Shown piece by piece: positions 48,896-59,923 of a stretch of DNA of 64,000 nt. The stretch is from the NCBI GenBank assembly GCA_903813345.2, contig CAIIXF020000001.1, positions 12,605,915 through 12,669,914 on the forward strand, in the 5' to 3' direction. Numbering within the stretch: the stretch's first letter is position 1; each line of letters begins with the position of its first letter. A program made the position numbers and the translations under genes. The notes below the pieces were generated by a model that was given only the letters and a program-made list of their open reading frames with translations, was not told the origin of the DNA and made no database searches. This stretch comes from Owenia fusiformis. Taxonomy: Eukaryota > Annelida > Polychaeta > Sabellida > Oweniidae.

Positions 48896-49791
48896 CAAAC
48901 CTTCACTTAGCACATAAGAAGCCATATATTCGTGAAATCTCTGAATTACTGTAATTTCAAGGTTTGGATGGAAACCTTCACTTAGCACATAAGAAGCCAT
49001 ATATTCCTGAAATCTTTGAATTACCGTAATTTCAAGGTTTGGATGGAAACCTTCACTTAGCACATAAGAAGCCATATATTCCTGAAATCTTTGAATTCAA
49101 TTTCAAGGTTTGGATGGAAACCTTCACTTAGCACATAAGAAGCCATATATTCGTGAAATCTCTGAATTACTGAAATTTCAAGGTTTGGATAGAAACCTTC
49201 ACTTAGCACATAAGAAGCCAAATATTGGTGAAATCTCTGAATTACTGTAATTTCAAGGTTTGGATGGAAACCTTCACGTAGCACATAAGAAGCCATATAT
49301 TCGTGAAATCTTTGAAATACTGTAATTTCAAGGTTTGGATGGAAACCTTCACTTAGCACATAAGAAGCCATATATTCGTGAAATCTTTGAATTTAATTTC
49401 AAGGTTTGGATGGAAACCTTCACTTAGCACATAAGAAGCCATATATTCGTGAAATCTCTGAATTACTGAAATTTCAAGGTTTGGATAGAAACCTTCACTT
49501 AGCACATAAGAAGCCAAATATTGGTGAAATCTCTGAATTACTGTAATTTCAAGGTTTGGATGGAAACCTTCACGTAGCACATAAGAAGCCATATATTCGT
49601 GAAATCTTTGAAATACTGTAATTTAAAGGTTTGGATGGAAACCTTCACTTAGCACATAAGAAGCCATATATTCGTGAAATCTTTGAAATACTGTAATTTC
49701 AAGGTTTGGATGGAAACCTTCACTTAGCACATAAGAAGCCATGTATTTGGTGAAATCTCTAAATTACTGTAATTTCAAGGTTTGGATGGTT
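48896..49791. repeat. 75-bp tandem repeat array, about 12 copies
   Basis: Unit of 75 bp including CCTTCACTTAGCACATAAGA and ATTTCAAGGTTTGGATGG. Some copies are 71 bp (they lack part of TTACTGTAA), which shifts frame. A higher-order pattern is visible: the block with TTGGTGAAATCTCTGAATTA and the CACGTAGCAC variant recurs at a distance of about 300 bp. The minus strand reads a 25-residue peptide repeat (YMASYVLSEGFHPNLEI), but frame shifts and the absence of splice sites or start context argue against coding. Confidence 0.92.
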
Positions 49792-51516
49792 GTCAATTTT
49801 ACAACCCTTTCAAGTTTAGATTTGAGCAGACACAATTACAAAATATTTCAATTTTGAAATCCTTATTTTTCAAGTCAAAGGAATGATTTTAATTAACTTT
49901 CATATAGATAGCACCAAACCTTTACACCATGATACCTACAGTAGATGTAACTTGTTGATCTATTGGCTCAGGGCTGTGAACTATTATTTCTACAAGCTAT
50001 TTATACTTCTCTTTTAGTAAGTGACTAGTTAACAACTTCCCTAGGGAACTGACATTCATGTTATGAAGTACTACCCGTCTATAATTGCTAACAATAATCT
50101 AATTCTAGTATAGCGACTAACAACAAGACAAGAATAGCTCTAGCAATATCAAGGATATCAACTATGAAAACATTAATCAGCATTCAAGCGAATCTGTAAT
50201 ACCAGCTAATTTAACATGATATACTAGTAAGGGATTCCATATTCAATATTGCGTAAGAGCAATAAGAAAGAGAGAGAGTACATATTATAAGTCTGTTAAA
50301 TATTTCTATACAAGTGCTGCAAGTGACATCAAATTTCAATACTGGTATGACGTATATCTGATTTCGTACTCATTTGCAGTGCCTCGAAAAGTAAAAAAAA
50401 AGGCACTAACATGAGAAAATGTCAATTTAAAGCAAGTTGAAAAAAGACCCTTTTTGACCCTGAGAAGATCATTGAAGGTGAAATCTTAAATCTTAAGTCA
50501 GATTTGACCTTCTGAGAACTTCTAGATGATTTTGAAAAAAAAAATATTGGTCAATTTGAAGCAAGATGAAAAAAGACCTTTTTGACCTTGAGAAGGTCAT
50601 TGAATGTCAAATTTTTTTTTACCTTGGGATTGTCATTGAAGGTTATAGTCAGATTTGAACTTCTGATAACTTGTAGATGATTTTGGTTAATTTGAAGCAC
50701 GTTGAAAAAAGACCTTTTTAACCTTTTTTTGACCTTGAGAAGGGCAAATCTTATAAAGTCAGCTATAAAGTCAGACTTGAACTTCTGAAAAAAAATTAAG
50801 TCAGTCTGAACAGTATTTGTTAAATTATTGGAAGTTGTAAGAATTTGTTACAGACGCCGATTGCCAAACGCCATAAAAAAAACAGAGACCACTTTTTGGT
50901 GGTGATATAAAAAAGTGATTCGTTTTTGATCCCTATGAAAACCTTATTCTTAACCTTTTATTCTAATTCCGACACTCTTTTGACCTTCTTTATGTGCCTC
51001 ATATTCCACCTATCATACCAAAAGAGTCTGAATGAGAGAATTTAAGCTGTTAAACTAATCTTTGAAGAGCATTTGAAGAGCAATGAACCAAACACTTCCT
51101 GGTAGAAAATTTAGGATAATTTCTTGCTAATTGATGCTGTTTTACAAAAGAACAATGCAAAATCAGAGCACATCAATAGCCCATTTAGGGAGAGGTATGT
51201 ATTAGCATCTTCTTAACATGCTATTGTCTTCACACAACATCCAGCTACTTCTGGTAATACTGTGCACTAGTCTAAACTAAGTTACTCAAAAATGTGTAAT
51301 TAAAATACATGAATACAATGGCATTGGTAAACTAAAGGCTATATTCTGTCAGAGGCTTATATTTTTTCATGTTAGAAAGGATAAGCCAGGCATATTGATG
51401 AAGTAACAATCATTTAATCGAAAGTCAATGCTCTTGTTCTCTTGGTTTACAACTGTCAGCAAAATCATAAGTTATTGAGCATGCTGCACTTTAAGAATTT
51501 TTTCTGTTCTATTGTA
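49792..51516. other. Intergenic with GACCTT-rich repeat
   Basis: From about 50440 to 50960 there are degenerate blocks of TTTTTGACCTTGAGAAGGTCATTGAAGGTCAAAT and GAACTTCTGA.AACTT.TAGATGATTTT, related to the interior of the element at 6542-7392. The rest shows nothing I can assign. Confidence 0.45.
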
Positions 51517-52424
51517 CACGGGTAACTAGAGTATCCGTGTATATTGAGTATGACCGGTTCTTAGGCTACGAATATGACCTGTTTTGGAAAGTCATGAGAG
51601 GCACAGCTGCTTAAAAATGGAAAATAAAGGTTAACTTCTATATTATCCTTTTTGAAATTGTGTTTGTTGAATATAGTTTATGCTGTATTTAATAGTAATG
51701 TAACAAAAAAATGTTAAACATGAGCTATTTTAGCAATGTAGCTGTTCATAATGGAATATCAATCAGAAAGTACAGATTTCTCGCCTTAGAGCCAAATCAT
51801 TAATATCACAGTAGAAAAAAACAAATCCCAAACCTTTTTATGGCTAACCTGAACAAGATCTCCAAATCTCAGTTTATATGATCCCCCGTAGAGTGAGCAA
51901 GAGAAGGATTTATCTTTTCCCAGAGGATACGCTTGTGAAATGTCATGGAAACGAGTGTAACACGGCCCACTGATTGTTTCACAATCGTATTGTCGAATAA
52001 TGGGGCACCAGTGACATTCGTATTCTCAAAAATTCAAAGATGTATCATATTTGGACAGAGCAGGCTAAATTATTTAAAATATTCATGACTAATTCGTAGA
52101 TCTAGCTATACATAAGATGTGTCATCCTCTTCGGAGTTGCGTTGTGTTAAACAAAAACTGATCAAAGATGCTGGAAACTAGGATTTTACGGCTTCAATCT
52201 AATATTAATACTTTTTCTCTTGATTAAGGCCCCTTGTGATATGCCTGGCATTATAAGTATACCAAGTATCATTCATTGACCAAGTAGGATAAAAAGAAAA
52301 CGTTCGAAAGTGTTCATAAAAAGCAAGTACTCACCTCGTCTGTTTATAGGAACAGAAATACATTCACACTCGTAAGCTTAGAACCGGTCATACTCAATAT
52401 ACGCGGATATTCTAGTATCCCGTG
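51517..52424. mobile_element. Element of about 0.9 kb with ~45-bp inverted ends
   Basis: Left end CACGGGTAACTAGAGTATCC then GTGTATATTGAGTATGACCGG; the right end is its inverse (CCGGTCATACTCAATATACG, then GGATATTCTAGTATCCCGTG), imperfect at a few bases. No transposase frame is seen inside. A possible minus-strand splice donor (GACGAG|GTGAGT) near 52335 sits inside and could be unrelated. Confidence 0.55.
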
Positions 52425-52911
52425 TTGTTTTTGCTTTGAGATCTTTAATTTATCTCTAGATTTACAGCGAAACCTGTATATCCAAACAACTCTCAATGTG
52501 AACACTTTTTGTCTTGGTCCCCAGTTTGTTATAAACCTGCTGATCCGAATACTTTTGGCTGGTCGCTGACGCATTCGGAATAGACAGGTTTTTACTATAT
52601 CACATTTTGTAATTATAATTCTTTAAAATTTCAGAATATTAATCTATCCTCTCTATTAAATTATCTTCACCCTGCTTAAAATAGAATACTGTGTCTCAAA
52701 GGATGAAGGTCACATTGAAATGTCAAAATTCCTAAATAAACCTGGTCACATCCTTTATTTTCTGGCTTAATATGCCATGATATAGTATGTGAGGTTAAGC
52801 AATCCATTTAAGAATCTAGCTAAAACATTGAAATCTTTCATCTTGGCTTATATATATCATTTAATTGGAAGTCACAAATATATTAAGATATCACCTGTAT
52901 CTAAATCTATA

Positions 52912-53386
52912 TACTGTACTCCGGGTAAATTTCGACGCTATAAAATTTCGCGAGTTTTCAAAATTGCAATTTCGCGGATATTTAATATCGCGGATTTGAG
53001 TTGATGACATTTCGCAGATTGCACATGTTGAATTTTTTCTGATTGCCGTGAATCAATGCGAGAATCCGAATAATGTTTGTATTTCCCACGTTTATGGCAT
53101 TTATTTGAATATTCTTGAATGGCTTTTTCAACTTCAATTTGTAGGATATCATTGTCGTCAACAGTTCTTGCCTTTGTTGGCCTAATAAGCCAATTCAAAA
53201 TGATTTTAGGCCTTCGCCCAACAACACTGGAAGAAAAGTTTCACACTGAACGAAACATATCAAAAGCCCCGGGTCAAATCCCCGGGGATTTAAGACAAAT
53301 TTCGCGACGATAAATGTTCGCGATTTTACTACATTCGCGAACAAAGCAAAATTAAATCGCACGCGAACATTACCCGGAGTACAGTA
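52912..53386. mobile_element. 475-bp TIR element, TACTGTACTCCGGGTAA ends
   Basis: Perfect 17-bp inverted ends (TACTGTACTCCGGGTAA / TTACCCGGAGTACAGTA) flanked by TA. The interior is rich in TTTCGCG and CGCGAA motifs, giving unusually high CpG for this window. Short open frames on both strands lie inside and are not convincing genes. Confidence 0.8.
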
Positions 53387-53522
53387 TAAAAGAATTAGAG
53401 CTACTCTAAAATAAATAGACATTCCATTTTCCCATTGCCTACTTCTAGTCATAAAATACATTAACACCAAATTTGATAAAAATGTTACTTTTGCAACTCT
53501 CTATCCATAAAAAATCTAACAG

Positions 53523-53731
53523 ATTGGGAGCACACTGTTTATTTTCATGATCTACTTATTTTTGCAATCCCATGTAAGGCTAAGTCATATACTCATTTGT
53601 ATAAAGCCAGCTTATAATGTTAATAGCCTGGTTTTAATGAGGAAGGTTAACTATACAAGGAGTATATGACTTAGCCTTACATGGGATTGCAAAAATAAGT
53701 AGATCATGAAAATAAACAGTGTGCTCCCAAT
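53523..53731. repeat. Perfect 71-bp inverted repeat with 67-bp spacer
   Basis: Arm 53523-53593 (ATTGGGAGCACACTG...) is the exact reverse complement of 53661-53731 (...CAGTGTGCTCCCAAT). No mismatch was found over 71 positions. Confidence 0.95.
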
Positions 53732-55785
53732 GTATTACACATTTAATCCACAAATTATAACTATGATGGAATTACACAAGTGTATATCAATTAGGTTAAT
53801 GTAAATTTCAATGAATATGTCATATAAGACTCATATCAGAAGTGACAAAGTTGCTAATAAATGAACCAATATGTGATGCACTATTTTTTTTACAAGTTTT
53901 ATCAAATACTTGATTTTTGCCAATTATCTAATAATTATTTTTGAGTACATTATGGACATTACCAAAGTGAGATTACATCCGGTTTCTTTGGTAGGAATTT
54001 ACCAGATGTAACCTCTCTCTGTAAAAGAAGCAATGTATTCCGCAATTATTCCCCGACGCCTATGTTAATGGTGAACATTTTGAACTATCTAAAGATTGAA
54101 GTGTATACAGTTGGGGACAAAAATAAATGACAGGTCGATTTTCGATCACCATTTCCTAATTATGGTGGTCTGAAAGCCCATAATTTCCAATATTGTCTAG
54201 ATACATATCGCTTAAAATTTGTATATTTTACATTTTGTATAATCTCATCCACTGATTTATGGCCTCTTGTAAATTCTCTTATTTTTAACATGGGAAATCC
54301 TCACTTCTGCAAATCCACCTGTCATTTATTTATGTCCCCAACTGTACCTCTGTAATGTGTGACAACCACATATTTTAGAACTTTGCACCACATCCGATTT
54401 GAATTAGCCAATAAACATGATAGGGGTGTGAGAACTTGAAATTTTTTCTGACGATGTGAATGACGGAACAAAGGTGATATGGTTTCATTAAGATTCGGGT
54501 TCTAACCTTTAGAAGGTAAGTCAGACTCCCAAACGTCAGCTAACTCTTATATTTAGCATGTTAGCGACGCAGTCAGGCCTTGAAAAAAGTAGTACCATTA
54601 CCTATTTAAATCAGGCAGGATTGCATGATTTGAACTAATCTTTGACTGACCCATCTTATTGACCATGTACTTAGATCTAAATAAACTTAGCCTAAATTAC
54701 AACATTCGGGTACCATTACCCCAACATTCAAACATGGATTATGGCAAACTTATCTCAGTTTCTCACTGGGCTTTGAGATGCTGCATATCAATTATCATCT
54801 TCAAAAAACTAGTACAACTGTTCAAACATTATATTTTGGAACTAACTTTTAGCAATATAAATGTTTAGCTAGGTAAGAATCAAAATATCAAAGTAACAAT
54901 GACTCACTTATCTTCCAAGGCTACACTTACATTACAAATTCGACCAAGGTGTGTGACGTGGACAAACTTTACGAAAATACTTCTAAAAATTATCCAATTA
55001 TTTCGTATATAAGCATTCCAAACATCGATGAATTTTAAATTTAAAATGTATATTAATCTCCGAGTGGTTTCAGCCATAAATCTTTATCTTGTGTATTGTT
55101 TCCACACGCAAAAAGATGAAAAGAAATTGATCTTCTTTTTGGCCCAGAAAGTTGCCAAAGTTTCAAGATGGACAATTTTAAAAGTTACTCACAGTACTGT
55201 ATCCGCAATAAATCCGTCCTAATGTCAGCTATCTTCTTTGATATGCTCCAATGTGGCTGTTAGTCAGTCTAAAAATAAAAACAAATGTTTAGAAACAGGT
55301 AAATTGTGATAAAATCGACAAACCAATTTCGAACATCGGCCATTACGTACCACGGTCAAAGTAAAAGACCTCATTACCCGGTGACACAAATATATCCTTC
55401 CGAAGAAAATAAGTATCGTTTTCAATTAGTGATTTGTAAACCTCTATATTTTAATATTGGTCATATAATATTTTAACATATTATGCATAATAACTCAAGA
55501 TATGAAACAAAATAAACGAAGCATTAGAAGTACAAATATGGAACTATATATTAGCGGAGTGATATAAATAAAGCAAGGGTCAAGGACTACCTGCGTTCAA
55601 TGATATTTAGGGATGACATCTTTTGAACTTTAATAAAGTTAAAATAATCAAAATTCTTGCAGAGAATTACCTTCTTCATCCAAAAAGGCATTATTTTCCA
55701 TTTCTCTATTTGTAGTGGTAAAACATGGTGCAAATGTATAATTTCTGTGTAAATTCATCACTCTGGTAATATATTGATAATAACT
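53732..55785. other. Intergenic, no gene seen
   Basis: AT-rich. Two GGGACA.AAATAAATGACAGG / CCTGTCATTTATTTATGTCCCC blocks near 54113-54135 and 54317-54345 are inverted, probably a further small TIR element of about 230 bp. No coding signal. Confidence 0.4.
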
Positions 55786-55851
55786 TAAGTTCATTTACTT
55801 CAGAGTAAAATGTTTTATTTTGAACATTTTACTCTGAAGTAAATGAACTTA
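55786..55851. repeat. Perfect 29-bp hairpin with 8-base loop
   Basis: TAAGTTCATTTACTTCAGAG...AAAATGTT at 55786-55814 pairs exactly with 55823-55851. The tight loop would give a stable RNA hairpin if transcribed; it has a pre-miRNA-like size, but no conservation evidence is available. Confidence 0.85.
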
Positions 55852-56118
55852 GTAGACTACTCTTAGTTATTATTTTCCTATTATTCTGATAGTTCAGCTA
55901 ACAATATGCAGTAATCAAATAAAATCATGTGCTTTCAAGAGGATTGGGAACAGGCCCAGGAAGAATATTTAAATCCCCCCACTCACTGCATAATAAATGT
56001 AATCTTTTTTCTACCTAATACGGCCCCATATGCCTACATGTAATACATGATGAGTGGGAGGGGCCCTAAAACCCCAAAGTGGGCCCTTTTGAAATTTGGA
56101 GGCCCATTTTCTTCAAAA

Positions 56119-56506
56119 GGACGATTCTCGGTTTGGAGAACGAAGTTCATCAATCTAAATGAGCATTATCCCTGCTTCGTACAAATTTGATTTTTTTACA
56201 TAATATAGATTTGAATGTCTTCTTTTAAATAGTCATAATTTAATTTGGGTAATATTTCTAGATTTTTCGCAAAAAAATATTCGCGCAGTACACTGATGAA
56301 CTTCTTTCCCTAAATCGAGACTTGTAATTTATTGAATCGGTCAAATTGAGCGTTATCCCTGCTTCAGACCAATTTGTTATTTTTACATCTTGTAGATCTA
56401 AATGTCCTCTTTTGAATATTCATAGTTTAATTTGGGTAATATTTCTAGATTTTTCATGAAAACAATTATTAGCCCAGGAGACTGTTCTCCAAACCGAGAA
56501 TCGTCC
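56119..56506. mobile_element. TIR element copy 2 (CTCGGTTTGGAGAAC family)
   Basis: Perfect inverted ends GGACGATTCTCGGTTTGGAG...AAC. The body is two diverged half-units, as in the copy at 9270-9638 (shared TAATTTAATTTGGGT.ATATTTCT). It lies inside a GGCCC/GGCCTT-rich repeat (GGCCTTAAAAGGCCCA) present also near 17.2 and 44.9 kb, so this is a nested insertion. Confidence 0.8.
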
Positions 56507-59500
56507 TTTGGCCTGAAATTAAAAAATAAGGCCTTAAAAGGCCCAGTAATGATCAAAAAGGCCCACTTTTTGGAGCCTTAAAGGCCTTTTTTGGCCCAAA
56601 ATCTTTTTTGGGCCCACCCAAGTGAGGGGGGCCCAGGCCCACAGATGTGCCAGTAGGGATGAACTCTTGTTCCCGTGGCTGTGCTCCAATACTTAGTCTA
56701 AATATATGAGATTCAAACATGACATTTGTCTAATTGAGTTTCTCAACCAATCAGAATACAGCATAGCCGTGCATAATTCCCCACACCATGCATCTATTCA
56801 TGCCCGTATATCATATATATGATAGGCAAAGGCCATTCAATATTCCTTAATATCAAATCACTCACAAGATAAGTAAATGATCATATAATGAACCATCATA
56901 TGAACTTATTAAAAATGTAACAATCTGGTAAAAATTTGTTACAGAAGTTGATGCTGACAGTGACAACACTGAAAACTGGTCACAGAAATACAGTGGTTGT
57001 AACAATACAAATGAGTCAATGTCAAATGAGTCTCATCTCCATCTACAGCCAAAATATGGTACCAAGTGTGGTATATCATTGGAATGTTCGTCCAAAGTTA
57101 TGTTGATTGGTGTATCTGGTACCTGTCAACCAATGTCTCAAATTGTGACATTGTACTAATTGATGTAACAGACAATAGAACTAGAAACAATTGGCAATTG
57201 GCGCATTTGGAAGGGTTTTAAGAGAGCCAAATAACTTCAAGATGACAACATATATAATATATATTACAGTGAATTTAACCAATTTGTAGATAGGGTTAGA
57301 TGTGCAGAATAAACTTTTGCTGATGTCATATTTTCATTTTGATGCAATAAAAGCTGGAGGAGGGCACACTAACTACTACAGTCTAAGGTATATCACATTT
57401 CCACCGCATGTAGGTCACAAATTTAGGGATCAAATGTGCCCGACCTCAAGTGACCTACGTAAGATTTTTTGTGTTTTACTCTCATATTCTGATGTATGAA
57501 ATATTGTTGCCATCTTTATATTGAAGCAGCTATCATTCCAAACAATAAGAGGAGGGCATGTACTAAGGACATCATGAACATATAAGTAAATTTCATCCAA
57601 AATACAATGTATATACTTGAGAATTGGTGAGTTAATGCATTTGGTTTTCAAATTACTTTTGTGTAAAACTAAGCTTTAATTTTGGTAAAACACTACATTT
57701 TGAAATGCCTGTAACTTTTTCCCATTTGTGAGTTGAACCATGATACTTGGCAAATCAATGTAACTTTGGATAAGCTTTAAAGTAATATATGATACATACT
57801 ATGGGGACATTGGTGTATGTCTGCCTAGGGGGGGGGGCCCATGCTTTCGGGACACCCTGTATATTGGACATTTTTGAAAGGGCTAACAGAGGCTTGTAGC
57901 TAGACTACTGCACTTCTACTTTATTTGGCAGATAATTTGGCAAATCCACCAAATTGTTTAAGTCCGCCAAATTAAGTTGCTGCCAAAATACCCAGTCATT
58001 TTACTACCATGTAAATTAGTACTATTAGTAATATTCCAAGTCTGCCAAATTAAGTAACCGCCAAATGTTCAAAACAGCGAATCCACTAAAATAAGTACAT
58101 GTAGTGCCAAATTAAGTAGAAGTACAGTATGTTGCTTCAGTCGATACAAAAACAATATTTTCGATTAAATTGGAATTTTTTATTTGATTATCAATATCTT
58201 AAAAAATAAATATTAACATCTAATCAAAAATGCAATCCAGTTGCATATCGTTATGATGTGTACTTACTACTACATGTATAATTAAAAATCATACATGTAC
58301 ATGTTTATATATAAAACAATAAAAATACATCAATAAAATACCATTTTATGTAATTATTGCCACTAAAAATGGTTGAAAAGAATTAGAAATGTCTTAATGC
58401 TGAATCTTCTACAGTAGGCCTATATACTCTATATAGGCCCATCCAAAGGGGGTTAGGGGCCATATTTTGTTAAAGAAAATTCTTTTTACAGAGATTTGTA
58501 TTTGTATTTAATGATGCAAATAAGTCTCTCAGATATGCTTGCAACCCCTAGCTTGAGGCCCTCCACAACGTCCATGCTGGAGACACAAGCCATCCAAACG
58601 ATCTTAGGCTATCAGAATTTTCAAAATTGAGCCCTTTTATATCCTATATATATATATATATCAATGTAATGTATATATACCATTATCCTATGCCAAGTAG
58701 AGTTTTAGGGAGATAAGTTGGTAAGATATATCCCTTATCCTGATTTTGAGGTTTCCATATCCAGAACCTCCATATCTATCTCCCGCCATATCTCCTGCTT
58801 CGGTGCGTATCTTCCCACTTTGGTGCATATCTTCCCGCTTCCGGTAAGTAGTGGAAATGCAATAAAATGACTTTGCATATGAATGAATTGTTTATTACAC
58901 CTTGTACTACTGAAATGGCCATATGCCCCTGAAAACTCTACTTGGTATAGGATAAAGCAGTTATGTACTGTCAGTTTGGATATTGGGTTCATCCCTCGTG
59001 AGATATGCATATCTCCCTCTGGATAAACCCCATATCCAAAACCTCCAGTACATAACCCTTATATACATTATGTGGTGGGGACATAATAAAATGGTTAAAC
59101 ATATAACTGATACACTACATAATGTATTACAGCAAAACATTGTTTATTATCATAAACATAAAAATAATGTTCATGATTTCATCATCACTGAACAGAAAAC
59201 TACTTGTTGAATACAATTAATGTTGTACAATTTCCATGATAAATAAAATTAATGCAAAAATACCATTAATGTCAGATTGTAAGCAGCTATAATAAGAAGC
59301 ACCAACACTTATTTTTTAAAACAATTCAAGACAAGGCTTGACTAGAAGCCAAACAAATTAACATAATTTTTACAGTGTGATGTGATTCCTGAATGGCTAG
59401 GTAAGGGGGAGGGTGTTAAACATTGTTTCTTAGTGTTTGATCATAGCATTGTGATATCAGGGGTTTGATTTCCTTATGACAGCTTGCTTCTTTTTGTATA

Positions 59501-59692
59501 TATTGTAATACTCTTACGTCTTTCACATTTTGGCACTTGTGCTACATATTGTAAACATAACACATATTAATTTTTTTAATTATCGGATGGTAGGTCATAT
59601 AAAATACATTTCCATATTTGAGTATAGATGGTTGGAGGGGCAATTTTATGCTCCATTCTATAACTGATAACATTCAACACATCATTCTAACA
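56507..59692. other. Intergenic, no gene seen
   Basis: Holds remnants of GGCC-rich repeat (to about 56640), a G10 run near 57830, a (TA)n tract near 58648-58662, and blocks around CCCATATCCA.AACCTCC / GTTTCCATATCCAGAACCTCC (58748-59045) that look like a dispersed repeat. Short open frames are not convincing. The 3' UTR of the C2 gene ends somewhere in its right part. Confidence 0.4.
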
Positions 59693-59832
59693 AGGCATTA
59701 ACATGCAAAATGTCACCACTTGCCATTTGTTACAGATTCAAATGCCAACCACCAAACACTGAACACTGTCCAAAAAAAAGTTGATGACTTTAACAATATG
59801 CCATGACTTCTACTAGTGGTGACATAAAAATA
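59693..59832. repeat. Dispersed repeat, CATTAACATGCAAAATGTCA family
   Basis: Fullest of the copies (others near 10555 and 40704). It starts GCATTAACATGCAAAATGTCA and ends GTGGTGACATA, with ATGTCACCAC/GTGGTGACAT inverted. It lies in the probable 3' UTR of the C2 gene. Confidence 0.55.
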
Positions 59833-59923
59833 TGAATGAAAAAGACACACATCGTAAAAGCAAAGAAGCATAAATCCATAGATGGCAAAAAGCAATGGCA
59901 TAACATAACATGCATTATATAAA

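Noticed and set aside
48878-49592. Three open frames with a 25-residue repeat (ASYVLSEGFHPNLEI)
   Set aside because: Translation of the 75-bp satellite; frame breaks at 71-bp units and no flanking coding sequence.
52938-53198. 86-codon minus-strand frame
   Set aside because: Lies wholly inside the 475-bp TIR element; no transposase motif.
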